Below, piece after piece: positions 13,090 to 24,468 of a stretch of 64,000 bases of DNA (positions are counted from its first letter, which is position 1; the number at the start of each line of letters is the position of its first letter). Source of the stretch: Silene latifolia (lineage: Eukaryota; Streptophyta; Magnoliopsida; Caryophyllales; Caryophyllaceae). The stretch spans positions 196,853,325-196,917,324 of the forward strand of contig NC_133536.1 of assembly GCF_048544455.1 (NCBI RefSeq), written 5' to 3'. A program made the translations under genes and the position numbers. The notes under the pieces were generated by a model. That model saw only the letters and a program-made list of their open reading frames with translations. It made no database searches and was not told the origin of the DNA.

Positions 13090-15195
13090 CAATCCATGGT
13101 ACTTGGGGATGACATAGCAAGTGAAGTTCGATGACGAGAATTGTAAAGGAGATACCTTGGGACTTGGATGGTAACAAATGAATTTGTGTGATGAATTGAT
13201 GAACCAATTGAGTTGAGGAAAACCTACCATTGGGAGTCCTTGTTAATCCTATGATATGGTAGACTTTTGAGTCTTTGTTGAGCACCTTAGTGATGTAACT
13301 TTATCATAGCAATCATAAGCTTTGAGGAGTGTTTGGGTTAAGCGGTAACCCTTTCATTATGCCGCTGTTGTTCTCCTCTCCTTCTCTTTAGCATTTGTTG
13401 AACCCTGTTTTTATGCCGAAGTTTACGTATCTTCTTCTTGCCCGAAATATCTTCTTAGCTCGAGTACCTCTTATTTCTGTCAACCGTTATTTTTACGGTC
13501 CGACTCCTTAGTTTCCTAACTTGTCATGCTCATGCATCCTTCGAAAATATTTTACCGTTTCTCTATTCCGTTATAACTCCTTATCTACTTAGTATAGTTG
13601 GTACCTTGTTGACCATGTTTACAGAGTTAGTGGGATATGATTTGAGGATTTTTGTATTTTGATTTTTGTCGGGAATTAGTGTAGGAGTTTGTGTCTGTAT
13701 TTGACCCTGCGATATGAGAGCTAGATTTTTGATGGAATTCTTATGATGGCAATGATGTAGTCTCCTTGCGAGTTAAGGTTCGCGTGTTTTGGTGGTATAA
13801 GACCCACTTTGGTTTCAATTTGATGATGAGACTAATGGGATTAGTTTACCTGGGTGGAGTATTTCTATGGTTATTTTGGATTTGTTTTGGGCATCGTCGT
13901 TCGGGGATTGTCGTTTGTCATTTGATCCTTACTTTACGGAATTGGGGATTGATAGTTAAGTCTGTGGATTGTTATTGTAAATTTGGACCTTATATCTAAT
14001 CCTTTGAGGAATCTTTCTATTGGAATTGGAATATTGTTGGGAAGTAGGATAGTGAACCTTGAGTAAACCGATCAGATGATTTGTGTGATGAACCTATTTA
14101 TCTTATAGTTAGTGCTAATTATGGATTAGATAGTGCAACTTGTTGCTTGTGGGTTGGTTTCAAGCATGAATGCGTTTGAGAATATTGAATCTTGGTAAGG
14201 GTATAATATTGTTACTAGTTTCGACTTTGGATTTTGCGTTTGTTTGATGGAGAATACTGGTGGAAACATTTTGATTGGGAAACTGTTAAGTTATAATTGT
14301 AGAGGATAGGATTGTCTCAAGGATTAGCTTATGAGTAGACTTGTCGAGGAGTGGTTCAGAGGGCTCTTTGGATTAGTGTGGCCTTTGGTTGTTGCCCTAT
14401 TGATGTTCGGAGGACCTAGTAGGATGACTCTGTGGTTGGATAATTGAGTGAACCTTTCTCGATGTACCGATCTTCCTAATTCCGATCTCCGACAATTGTC
14501 ATTCTTGCTATTCTGGCTTGTTCCGTTGTGCTCGCCTTTATGGAACTCATTTGACCTCTTGAGTAAAGCGTCTTGTTCGTTGACATCTTTATTGACTTCA
14601 TCAAAAAAAAAAAATTCCACCTTTAAAAGTTCAATTCCCTCTTGTCTGTTGGGTGTGAGTTCCCTATCGCGACTTGCACTTCTCGTTCCCGAGTTGTTTT
14701 CCATCTTGCATAGATTCTATATAGTTTGAGTAAACTTTTGGTTCATTTACTTGGAGTAAATTTACAAATTGACCTTTTTCTATAACATTTGAAAATGATT
14801 TCTCACTCTCTTTCAACCCTAGTGTTCGATTGGACATCTAAGCTATTTCTCGTTTTGTGTAATGATTCCTTTTCTTACTCTTTTTCCGAGTTACTAAGCC
14901 TTATTTAATCATAATTAGTAAAGATATTATTCTTATTATGGAATTTTAAACTAAAAGTTTGAAAATGCTTTTATGATTTTCAATGGTTTTAACATTAGTG
15001 AATGTTAAATCTCGTTGTTGGAGACGTCCCAATAATGGGTTTTCTCATTTATTGGTGTAGAAATATTTTTATATCTTGATATGAATATGGATGTTCTTGT
15101 CTGATCAACAAGAGTATCACCGTTTCATTGAAAAGATACCTGTATTTTCTTATTACTATAATTTCTCCTTCTAAGTTTCGAGGGCGAAACTTTTT
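13090..15195 (+). other. Element A internal region, right part (non-coding)
   Basis: It resumes element A after the nested insertion. From about 13100 it aligns with the reverse complement of B's interior. Open frames at 13766-13999 and 14448-14729 are short, lack known motifs, and are not kept open in B, so they are not called as genes. Confidence 0.7.
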
Positions 15196-15210
15196 AAAAG
15201 GAGGGGTGAT
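15196..15210 (+). other. Polypurine tract of element A
   Basis: AAAAGGAGGGGTGAT lies immediately before the TGTAACG start of the 3' LTR, the expected site for plus-strand priming. Confidence 0.88.
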
Positions 15211-18205
15211 TGTAACGCCCCGTAATTTCGGACCGTTAATATATTTCGAAAATAATTTATTAATCAAATAAAAGTTGATATTTAAGTATTTAAAGTAAAA
15301 ATAATTCAAAGAAATATAATTTTATTATATTTTGAAGAAAAGTATTTATTTTGATAGTTTCGAGATGGTTAAAAATAGTTTAAACCGTGTAAAACTTTTT
15401 ATTTCGAAATAAGGGCGTATCGGGGGGAAAATGACAATTCTTTTGAACATTGGGTAAACGAATTTGGAAATGGGTCGTATGAAAATTCAATTTTCTTGTA
15501 ATCTCGTGTTTAAGAACTTTGGTCTTGTCGGAATTTGCATTTGACCTACGGTTTTAATTATTATCGAAACGAGTCAAAACCGACTCGAAAAATCCCGACT
15601 CAAACCCGCTCTTTCCTTTCTTTCTCTCCTTTCCCGCGGACCACACCCCCTTCCCCTTCATTTTTTCTGATTTTTCTTTCCATCATCATCTCCATCGTCA
15701 TTCTATCATAATCATCAACCAAAACACCATTTTCATCATAATTTCTTCGTTACTAGTCCGTTTTTCGCAAAATTTATATTTCCGGAATCCTCTCGTCGAG
15801 ATCTATAACCTGGTATAATTTAATTTCAATTTTCTTGAAGTTGTTTTAAGATGAATTTTCGGTAATTTCGGTTTTAAGTACTTATTATTGTGTTTTTATT
15901 GTTTATTTAGGTGAAGAATTGGAAGACGAGTTTGGGGACTCGTATATTGTCGAGGATAGCGGCTAGTTGTTGTTAGGGTTTGGGTTTTGAGGTGCTAATT
16001 GCTCATTTTCTAGCTTAAGGTAACATATTTCGAGTTACTCGACGAAAGATCGTCACATGCTTTGTTGTTTTTGTATGTTTGGTGATTTTTGTTTGAGTAG
16101 TAGTTTTCACATGTTAAAATTTGTTGCATGCATGCTTAATTTATGCCTTTTGTTAGTTTAAATTAACAAAGTTGAATTGGGAACGATTAATTAGTGTTCA
16201 GACGGTCTTTTATTAAACAAAAATGGAAAAATGGTGGTGTAGGGGTGACGGCCAAAGAACAGGCAGCCCACGGCAGCCCACGGCCGGCCTTGGGGTTGGC
16301 CCGGGTTGGTCCGTGCTTGTTTCGCGGTTTTTCGTACAATATTGGTCATTTCGGGTTAATTAATGTTAGAGTTGTATAAGTCACATATGGGTACACTTTT
16401 AAATTGAACCATACTAGTAGTAGAAATTATTCTTATATTGGTAGTTAACATGTGTTAGTATAGGTTATAAAATGAAATGGTAATAAAATGGCTTAAAATG
16501 AATAATGTTAGTAGTATAGATAATGAGGTTGGTAAAATTTAGCTTATATTGATAGTTATCACATGTTAGGATAGTTTATAAGATGAAATTGTAATGATTA
16601 GGCTCAAGGTAAATTTTATAGCAATAATTGCCATGTTTTGATGATTGTGCCGAAAACTGAGCCTTAATCCCTTTGACTGATTCGATGTCAGTCAATTGAG
16701 TGATTGGTCACCGCAATTTAACCCGCACTGTCCGCAGGTCAGGGTTGCGGGTAAAATTTCGGTTGGATGAAATTTTGAATGAATTAGATAGTCGGCCTTT
16801 TTCTTGTTTTAGGCCATTCATTATATTTTTATCTCACATGTGTAATTAGTTGATTTAAGTAGCTTCTTATATTGTAGAAACGGCCCTAGATTCCCTGAAG
16901 CCTTTAATATGGTTAATATTGTTAGAATTGAAATTTGGTATTTAATAATTATTGAGGATACTTTGTTGGATTTGTATCTTTGAATAGACATTTATATAGC
17001 CTTTCACATGATAGAATGTTAGAATTTATGTTGGTAAGTAGGACTCCTTGCCCTCTTATGGTTAAGTGGGTGTCTTACTTGACTTGTGTGGTGTGGGCTA
17101 AAGTATTCAAGCTGGGACTAGCTGGGACTAGGTCCTAGGTGAGTATTTCGGCCTTCATCATAGATAGGTCTTTATAGTCTTTGACGAGTATATGTTCACC
17201 GCTTGATAGCCTTTGTGTTTCTGACTAGTGGATTTATATCCAAGTTGGGGCATGACCTCGATTTTATTTTGATAGTAAGTGGTCACCTTAAGTACTAGCC
17301 AACCCTTTGGTGGACTCCTTAGGGTACTCACTTTGTTTTAGAAAAATTGTGGGTCTTGGGTGCGGTGGTGTGTATCCGCATGTCTAGGTCTGCGCAGATT
17401 TTAGGCTAGGGTTGTGTTGTCTCTTGGCCATGTTTTATTAATATTAACCGCTGAGCCAAGATACCGGTTCGATTACCTTCCCTACCTCGTGGTATAGACT
17501 CGAGTTACAAAGTGATTATTGACCGTACTAAGAACTTATGCCTGTCTTTGATATATTGCCCTTTCTTGTATGGTGATTTTATGAATCTGTAATAGGTGAG
17601 ATGTAAGCGGTTCTGATTGATAAAGTTTGGATTACTATTTGAATTATATGATTCACATGATAGTTTAGTTTGGTCAGTTTAGGGGTCATAGGATAGATTA
17701 CATGATAATTACATGGTTTATCATATTGTTTACATGTTACATTACATGTTACATTAATTTTGACGATTCGTGGTGGGAGGACTCGAAGTTACTCCCCACT
17801 GAATTGTGGGCTTCGTGTTTGTATAAAATGCGATTGACAGTCGTTGATGCTTTGTTGGGGTCACAGACGAGCTAGTGAGCAAGGAACCTTGGACCTAGTT
17901 TTGGCTATTCTATTAGTAAACCTTTTACCTTTTGGTTTTGTATATAATTTGAAGGGACATATGTCTCCCTTTTCTATTTTTGGTTTGTATCATTCTATTT
18001 TCTTATTTAGCTATGGCATGTAAAGTAGTTCATTAGCATTGCGGGTTTTGGCACCCGCTTCCGGAATGTTGGAAATGTTGTGATTGGTTTAGAAATTTTT
18101 TTGAAATTACAGGTTTTTGGCTAGTTGAACCAATTACAAACATATCCTACCAGTTTTTCTGTAGAATTTACGTAATTAATTAAGGCTAGATTTAAGGGTG
18201 TCATA
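15211..18205 (+). repeat. 3' LTR of element A (2995 bp)
   Basis: It starts TGTAACGCCCC and ends GTGTCATA, where 287-3285 ends GTGTCACA, so the terminal CA has a C-to-T change. Most other differences from the 5' LTR fall at CTG or CAG trinucleotides. Confidence 0.94.
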
Positions 18206-18210
18206 AAAAT

Positions 18211-18750
18211 TAGGTCACTAGTCCTATAATTATTTCTTTCTCTAAAAAATTACGTTTTAACTTTATATTGCCATCTTTCCAAACGTTGCTTCCGCCGTGA
18301 ATACCTCACATTAAACACGGTCAATCAATTTATGAATCTAGGAAACTTTCTGAGTCACTCTTGAAAATGTAAAAAGACATTCGTACTTTCTTTAATTAAC
18401 TTTGGTTTAACTTTATTCCATTGTACACACGGTAAATGATGTCCACAAAAGATGGTCAATTTTATGTCTAGGAAATTTCATGAGTCACCCTTAAAACATT
18501 ACTCCATAGTAAAATGTTAATTATAATCAATTAATATAGGTGTTGTGCAAATGCGCGGTTTTTTAGATAAAGATATTTAAGAATTTAACGATTTATTGAA
18601 AAAATGTTCGTGGCTGTCATGTTTAGAGAAGCACTATTCGTCTTCAGCTTGTGACGAATAGTGTCCGTCTTTAATAAAAATTTGTGAATTTTATATGCAA
18701 AATGATAATTCTAGCTTGTTTCGTATACTTCATATGTCTTTATATTGTCA
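18211..18750. other. AT-rich intergenic DNA with a degenerate duplication
   Basis: No gene is seen. Two related segments (about 18313-18368 and 18451-18501) share a GGTCAAT...TCTAGGAAA...GAGTCAC pattern, which suggests an old tandem duplication. Confidence 0.5.
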
Positions 18751-18751
18751 C

Positions 18752-18785
18752 TAGTTTTATACCCGTACAAAAAATGTACGGGATA
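18752..18785. repeat. Short palindrome, Helitron-like terminus
   Basis: ACTAGT is followed by CCCGTAC, a short spacer and GTACGGG, which can form a 7-bp stem. The arrangement resembles the start of plant Helitrons (ACTAG then CCCGTGC/GCACGGG). No partner end was found, so this is tentative. Confidence 0.3.
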
Positions 18786-19362
18786 ATAACAGGCGCTATC
18801 ATTAGATACATGAGCATATAATTGAGCGTGATTAAGTGTTCAATATCGTAACAATACAAATAGGCATATTTGGAGATTCGAATATTTGATAACTATTAGA
18901 TTTGAATATCAGATAATATACAACCGTATTTTATTATAATTATATTAAAGGTATTTGACATATTACACCCGTTGAAAGTATGTAAATTACAACATTTTAT
19001 GTAAATTTTGACATTTTAACTTATGTTTTAATATAGGTGATTGAAATAGGAATATGAATTAGAAATAAGAATTGGGTTGAGGAGAGAGGATAGTTAAATA
19101 CGTAGAAGAAACATGGGGGGACCCACATGTAAAAATTCATCAACCAATGAGAAGTTTTTAAAAAACTCAGCTTTTATACTAGGTAGATTGTTATAGATGA
19201 ATAATTTTATCATTTTTAGCATATATAAGCATTGATTTTCTTTTAGGGTAGGGTTATTTATTTCTAATTTACTGCTAAGACGAATGAGGTGAAGGACTAC
19301 TATCATTCTCAAGAGTCAAGAGAAGGAAGGTAAACAAATGATTATAAAGGGGAACCACAATT
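18786..19362. other. AT-rich non-coding DNA
   Basis: It contains only short frames without recognisable motifs. I see no RNA gene or clear transposon in it. Confidence 0.4.
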
Positions 19363-19397
19363 ACTAGTTTTACATCCGTGTAAACATTGCACGGGAT
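19363..19397. repeat. Second Helitron-like palindrome
   Basis: ACTAGT then CCGTGT...GCACGGG, similar in layout to 18752-18785 and to the motif at 231-281. Confidence 0.3.
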
Positions 19398-19565
19398 GGT
19401 TTAGATAAAGAAAGCAAAAATATAATATAATATTCCTTATTCTTGTTTCATTTTTTATATCGTTTGACAATATTTCACATGAATTAAGAAAGTGTTTGCT
19501 AAGTAGTATTATTAGTTTTGTACTTATGTACATAAAACCTTTTTGAAGAATTAGAAAAGCGGTCA

Positions 19566-19645
19566 TCCCCCCAACTACTAAGAGAATAAATATTCTCTTA
19601 GTTTTCCCGCCTAAAGAGAATTCTTCTTAGTTGGGCCTATTTTTC
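19566..19645. repeat. Imperfect hairpin, MITE-like
   Basis: CCAACTACTAAGAGAAT and the downstream CTTCTTAGTTGGG, with inner ATTCTCTTAG segments, form an imperfect inverted repeat of about 80 bp. This is consistent with a short palindromic MITE. Target-site duplications are not clear. Confidence 0.35.
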
Positions 19646-19777
19646 TGGATACTACTAACACAACAAGATTTGATGGATTGTAAATTGTGGACCTTATACG
19701 TAGCCCACTTTTTCTATCTCATCTATCAAAGTAAAAGTTATTAATAGCCCATAATTTTGGACTCTACATGGATCATT

Positions 19778-19809
19778 TTATCACATCACACCATCTACCC
19801 GGTGTTCTC
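19778..19809. repeat. 32-bp inverted match to positions 39-70
   Basis: The reverse complement of this stretch equals 39-70 over 32 bases, including CACCGGGTAGATGGTGTG. The two lie on opposite sides of element A, which inserted between them or near one of them. Confidence 0.6.
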
Positions 19810-20080
19810 CTCAAGCAAAACATCCATGTATGGATGGAGTAAATTGAATTTGTTAGAGAAATGGAATAAAATAAAGAATGACTTTTCTCTACCAAATTTA
19901 ATTTACTCTTTTCATCCATTCACGAAGTTTTTATCCGGCAAAGATGAATCTTCTTATACCAAAAGACGTTTTTAACAAAAGATGAGTTTTTTTTCTCCTT
20001 GTTTTTTAATCCTTTTCATTTTTTATTAATTTTTTGCTAATGTTTTCTATTATTCTCTATTTGAATTCTCTAATTTCCAA

Positions 20081-20503
20081 TAATTTTATATGAAACATAC
20101 TTTGGTGGGATGGGAGAGACTTATTTTATTATCGAAAAATGACATATTTACCCCTACGATTTTACGGTTGGAAAAGTAATTTCCCCTTCAATCAAGCCCT
20201 TGCGCCTCTAGTAAGCCCTCATATCAGGTGGGCTTTACCTCAGTTAAACAAGTGGGCTTTACCCCAGTTACAACCACTACATCCACTATATATACGCTCA
20301 TCATTTAACAATAAAACCCTAATTCTTACGAACCCTTTCGCTCTGCACTCATCTCATTCTCACAAACCCTTGCGATCTAACATTTCTCAACTAGGTAATA
20401 ATCTGTTCCGTGCATTTTGTTGATTTTCGTTGATTTTCTTACTGTATTGAATATACCTGTTACGACTTGCATTTTTACTGTCGAATGGTAATTTTCTTTT
20501 GTG
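20081..20503 (+). repeat. Left arm of a 413-bp inverted repeat
   Basis: It is almost perfectly complementary to 21251-21663. It differs by one extra copy of GTTGATTTTC and a handful of substitutions. It contains a plausible promoter, a 5' leader, and an apparent splice donor (AACTAGGTAATAAT near 20391). The arm therefore looks like the 5' end of a captured host gene. Transcription across both arms would produce a long hairpin RNA. Confidence 0.85.
20229..20322 (+). promoter_or_regulatory. Ribosomal-protein-type promoter elements
   Basis: Two TGGGCT site-II motifs (20229-20234 and 20253-20258), a CTATATATAC TATA-like box near 20286-20295 and a telo-box AAACCCTAA (20314-20322) occur in the order typical of plant ribosomal-protein and translation genes. 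A mirrored copy lies in the right arm. No matching coding exon is recognised downstream. Confidence 0.5.
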
Positions 20504-21250
20504 TTTATATTCGCCGCTATGTTCTTCTTTTGTTGATATTTCGGTTCGGTGTTTCTATTTTGAGGGACCCTTGACCCTTTCATGATCTATACTTCTGATG
20601 TGTATTTCGGTAATTGATTTTTTGGTTCTTTGTTCCCCAATACTTGATTCGGCTTTCGAGCTCATTGTAAAAACTCCAGACTCTTTACATAGAATGTGAT
20701 GTTTAATTGGATGAGATCTTTTGCTTCTGTTTTATTCCCTGTATTTTTTTCAAATCCAGGTTCCGCTTCTAACAACACACTGATTCTGTTTGGTTACAAA
20801 ATTAATAGGTGGGAATGGGATTGAGTGGGAGGGGAGGAAGAATGTAGCAACAACATTTTAGTTCAAAATTTTCCTATATCGGAAGGTTTTGTTTTGTTCT
20901 GTTAGAGGGGAATTTAGGATCCATCCCTTTCCCCTCCCTTTCCATTCCCTCGGACAGAAGTTTATTGCAAACATGAATTTATTGAAGCGTATAAACTATA
21001 AAGGCGAGTGCCATTAAGTGCCGCTGATGCCCGTTTTGGTTCATCTATTCTCTTTTCTTGATTTTTCGGTTCTTTGTTTCTATTTTGAAATCGATATTGT
21101 TGTATCATCATTTTCGATCTGATTTTTTTTTGGTTTTGCTATATAGACGTGTTTTATGGGTTGTAGACGGACCCTTTCATGATCTATACTTCTGATGTGT
21201 ACTTGGGTAATTGATTAAGGGTCCATTGGGATTGAGGAAATTGGAGGGAA
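20504..21250. other. Spacer of the inverted repeat, with a direct repeat and a MITE-like insertion
   Basis: A roughly 47-bp direct repeat (20573-20619 and 21170-21217) shares CATGATCTATACTTCTGATG. Between them, about 20790-20962 has purine-rich (GGGAATGGGATTGAG) and complementary pyrimidine-rich (CCCTTTCCATTCCC) ends, like a short MITE. No coding frame is supported. Confidence 0.45.
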
Positions 21251-21663
21251 CACAAAAGAAAATTACCATTCGACAGTAAAAATGCAAGTCGTAACAGGTA
21301 TATTCAATACAGTAAGAAAATCAACAAAATGCACGGAACAGATTATTACCTAGTCGAGAAATGTTAGATCGCAAGGGTTTGTGAGAATGAGATGAGTGCA
21401 GAGCGAAAGGGTTCGTAAGAATTAGGGTTTTATTGTTAAATGATGAGCGTATATATAGTGGATGTAGTGGTTGTAACTGGGGTAAAGCCCACTTGTGTAA
21501 CTGAGGTAAAGCCCACCTGATATGAGGGCTTTCTAGAGGCGCAAGGGCTTGATTGAAGGGGAAATTACTTTTCCAACCGTAAAATCGTAGGGGTAAATAA
21601 GTCATTTTTCGATAATAAAATAAGTCTCTCCCATCCCACCAAAGTATGTTTCATATAAAATTA
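21251..21663 (-). repeat. Right arm of the 413-bp inverted repeat
   Basis: It is the reverse complement of 20081-20503. The open frames at 20139-20423 (plus) and 21321-21605 (minus) are the same sequence in the two arms. They overlap the promoter and leader, so they are not taken as proteins. Confidence 0.85.
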
Positions 21664-21794
21664 CATTTGTAATTCTTTTCTTTCAAAAGAATATTAACTG
21701 TTCAATCTACATTGAATTATAGTTCGCAAATAAAAATATAGAAATTTTGATTTTGCAAAATTTATTTTTTGTTGAATTAATTACATAGTTCAAC

Positions 21795-21850
21795 TGTTTT
21801 TAATGAAAGAAAATTAAAAAGTAACCAATGACAGGAATGGAGGGAGTATA
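21795..21850. repeat. Stowaway-like MITE end
   Basis: The minus strand reads TACTCCCTCCATTCCTGTCA, the typical terminus of plant Stowaway (Tc1/mariner) MITEs with a TA target. The other terminus is not obvious. AAC/AAT-rich simple sequence follows to about 21905. Confidence 0.4.
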
Positions 21851-22122
21851 ATAAAAAAAGACGTAAAAAAATCTAAAATAACAACAACAACAATAATAAC
21901 AATAACCGTGGCAAAATTCTAATAAACATAGCAATATTCGTGGCAAAATACAAATACACGTATTGATTAATAGAAATTTTTTTTTCTTACGAAACCCTTT
22001 TGTCCTTATATCCCAATGCGATTGTGGTATATTTTGTGTTTGACTCTAACCTAGATTGACCTGGCCTATCTTCCTCAATCCAAAGATCGGACATAGCCCA
22101 TTTTATTTCCGATAGTTTCCCC

Positions 22123-22164
22123 TATAAATATCCCACGTCCTAAACTTTTCACCCAAAACCCTAA
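22123..22164 (+). promoter_or_regulatory. TATA box and telo-box upstream of a small gene
   Basis: TATAAATA (22123-22130) and AAACCCTAA (22156-22164) lie upstream of an ATG at 22202. AGCCCATTTT (the complement of a TGGGCT site) is at about 22095. This architecture is common for ribosomal and other translation-related plant genes. Confidence 0.5.
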
Positions 22165-22201
22165 TCTCAAAACCCCCCCTTAATCTCTAAATTCCAAAGC
22201 A

Positions 22202-23799
22202 ATGTAAGCTCCCTATTATTTATGTTTTTTTATTATTTATCAATACAAATTGTTTTAACCTGATTATCCGTACTGATTTCGCGTTTAGGATTTTTTTTCC
22301 TTTCCCGTTTTGACTCTTTGTTGCTAATTAGTTGTTGTTTCTTGATATCGAGTTTGAGTTATCTTATCGAGATCCATTAGATTTGTAATGTTGAGAGACT
22401 ATGTTATTGCCCTGAACTCTCTTTGGGTGTGTTTGAATTGAGGGATTTGAATGGGAGAGGAGGGAATTGGAAGGATGAGAAATTCATTCTCCATTCTCTT
22501 TCCTTCCCTTTATTTATCTTGCCTCCTTTCCCCTCCCCTTTTTTCCCCTGTTTTTTCTCTATCCAGACAAGGCCTTAGAATTAAAATAATTTGGTATACT
22601 TCAATTTGGTATTTTGACTCTTAGTTAAAAGGGTTAGTTCCTGGGACCTTACTTGGGCTGATTGTATGATTTTTTTTGTGAAATGTGAATCATATATTAT
22701 AATAAATGATCCTTAACCTGGAAAATCAAATTGGATGTGACTCTTTGTTTTGTTGCTAATTTTATGTTTTTTTGCAAGAATCTTGGTCAGAATGCTGCTC
22801 ATGGTTAGAATGCTGCTGCTCCTAGTCCGAATGTTGCCCCTGCGTTGAATGTTGCTCCTGCTCTGAATGCTGCTCCTGGCCTGCATCACAAGCCCTATGG
22901 ATGCACTTTGTGGGCTAAACGATGTGATAAGCATGGTGGTGCCCTCTCCCATGGTGTATTTCCCTTGTTATTCTTTTTTTTTTTCTTTAACTCTTTTTTT
23001 TTTTTTTTTGCATCACAAGCCCTATGGATTCTTGTTTTATTTTACAATTAGATCGGGGATGAAATGTCAAGTGTTTTGTTTTGAGACTCATATCGGGCAA
23101 AGCCAGCTTCTTCCGGACCCTTTATAATATATGAAAGATCTTAAGCCTAATCTCAAGGCAAGGGATTGGTTGCTCTTGTATGAACTTCTCCTGGGACTCA
23201 TCCAATTGTAGACCTAAACTACTGTAAAACAGGGAAAAGAGATTCTGAAACCTATTAGCCTGCAGCAAGTGATTCGAAAGATCCGCTGCTACATGTAAAT
23301 AATCCCCTGTTCTCATGTAAAGTGCTAGGATATTAGCTTTAAAAAGTGCTCTTTCTTCTTCGAAGCTATCGAATTAAACCTCTTTTCTATCAAACTACCA
23401 TTTCCATCTCATTTGCCTTCCCTGCTTTTTTATTTAACTATATTGTACCTTGCTTTCCATCGGAATGGATTGTACGAGTGGCCGCTAAAAGGCTTATCGA
23501 ATGCGCCTAGCACGTAAATGTGGCATAAAAGCTGAGGGGCGAAGCGAATGACTCGACTGTAGGCTACGTATCGCTCTTACGAACATAATTTACTGCCTAT
23601 CTTTCCAATTCTTATTTTACTTCGTTTTTAGTTAAACAACTTTTTTTTTTACTTGTTTAACTTTGTTTTTAATTAATCTTTTTTTTTTTACTTGTGCAGA
23701 AGAAGCATCGTGTGAGTGGTCTCTATCTGTGCCATGTCGACACCTGTGGGAGGACGGTTTCTACTGACCCGGTTGATATCATGATCATCAGCCTCTAGG
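22202..23799 (+). pseudogene. Unrecognised small intron-containing gene or pseudogene
   Basis: An ATG sits directly on a GTAAGC splice donor at 22202-22208. A second exon-like block (about 22775-22960) encodes degenerate Ala/Asn/Pro repeats followed by HHKPYGCTLWAKRCDKHGG. It is interrupted by one in-frame TAG near 22808. A third block begins after a TTGTGCAG acceptor at 23701, encodes KKHRVSGLYLCHVDTCGR and ends at a TAG about 23797. The paired Cys/His residues in blocks two and three could form a zinc site, but I do not recognise the family. A fragment of block two (CATCACAAGCCCTATGG) is repeated near 23011 within the intron. The promoter favours a once-expressed host gene; the stop and duplicated fragment favour a pseudogene. 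Exon joins are not proven. Confidence 0.35.
22434..22576. repeat. MITE-like insertion in an intron
   Basis: The block opens with purine-rich GGGATTTGAATGGGAGAGGAGG and closes with pyrimidine-rich CCTCCTTTCCCCTCCCC, giving imperfect complementary ends around a short core. It resembles the insertion at about 20790-20962, so both may belong to one family. Confidence 0.35.
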
Positions 23800-24288
23800 C
23801 ACGGTTTTTTTTAATCCTGGAGGGGTATTTTATATTGTAACAGGTCACCCGTTTGATAAACAACACTAAACTAAAATCGCCAAAGTTAGACTAATATGGC
23901 CTGAATTATGAGTTAATGAGGCACACTTTCCAATTTTAGCCTCGTTATCTCCGTCTTTCCAATTTTAGCTTCAATGAAAACACGTGATTTGGAAGGCTTG
24001 TTTGCGGAATTTTGGGCTGAGCAGTGTCACTAAAACTATGGGGGCAATTGATAATACATTTCTCTGTGCTACTGTGAATCTATTGTAAGGCGGTAGTTCG
24101 CAAGTTTATGCCTTTTCACCCTATTTTTTTTTGTCCGATTTTCCAAACTGAAAATGTGGTAGTTGTATCTAAGTTCTCAACCCACCCGCAATCAACCTAT
24201 TCTTTCACCAATGAGGAAAATAATGATAGATTTCAATTATGGAGTAGGTGAAACTACTGGAAGAAATTTTAAAAAAAAAAAAAGGTAA
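23800..24288. other. AT-rich intergenic DNA
   Basis: No gene, RNA or repeat structure is recognised apart from a poly-A run at about 24271-24283 just before the TRIM insertion. Confidence 0.4.
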
Positions 24289-24468
24289 TGTTAGGGAATC
24301 TAGGTTTAGTACTGACGGCTACATCACGACGGCTGTCTCTAGGGTTTTGGCAATGCTTAGGTTTTCTGTAAGGTATTATAAATACTGTTCATTCTACCAC
24401 TATCAATGACAACAATCAATAATACAATTTCCTTATTATGCAATCCTCTCCTATCTATAATCTTAACA
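24289..24468 (+). repeat. 5' LTR of the TRIM
   Basis: It is 180 bp, closely similar to 25571-25750, and followed immediately by TGGTATCAGAGCC. Confidence 0.93.

Larger units (their letters stand above)
287..18205 (+). mobile_element. Element A: non-autonomous Ty3/gypsy-type LTR retrotransposon, interrupted by element B
   Basis: Two direct LTRs (287-3285 and 15211-18205) bound the element. It is flanked by a perfect 5-bp target duplication AAAAT (282-286 and 18206-18210). A primer-binding site TGGTATCAGAGC follows the 5' LTR and a polypurine tract precedes the 3' LTR. Without the nested copy the element is about 9.1 kb, of which only about 3.1 kb is internal. That internal part has no recognisable gag, protease, reverse transcriptase or integrase reading frame. 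Replication would therefore need proteins from another element. The GAGGACGAAACTT-like sequence next to the polypurine tract resembles chromoviral (Tekay-like) 3' ends; this lineage assignment is inference. Confidence 0.93.

Noticed and set aside
20139-20423. 94-codon frame, with a mirror copy at 21321-21605
   Set aside because: The frame runs through promoter and leader motifs of the inverted repeat; conservation is explained by arm identity.
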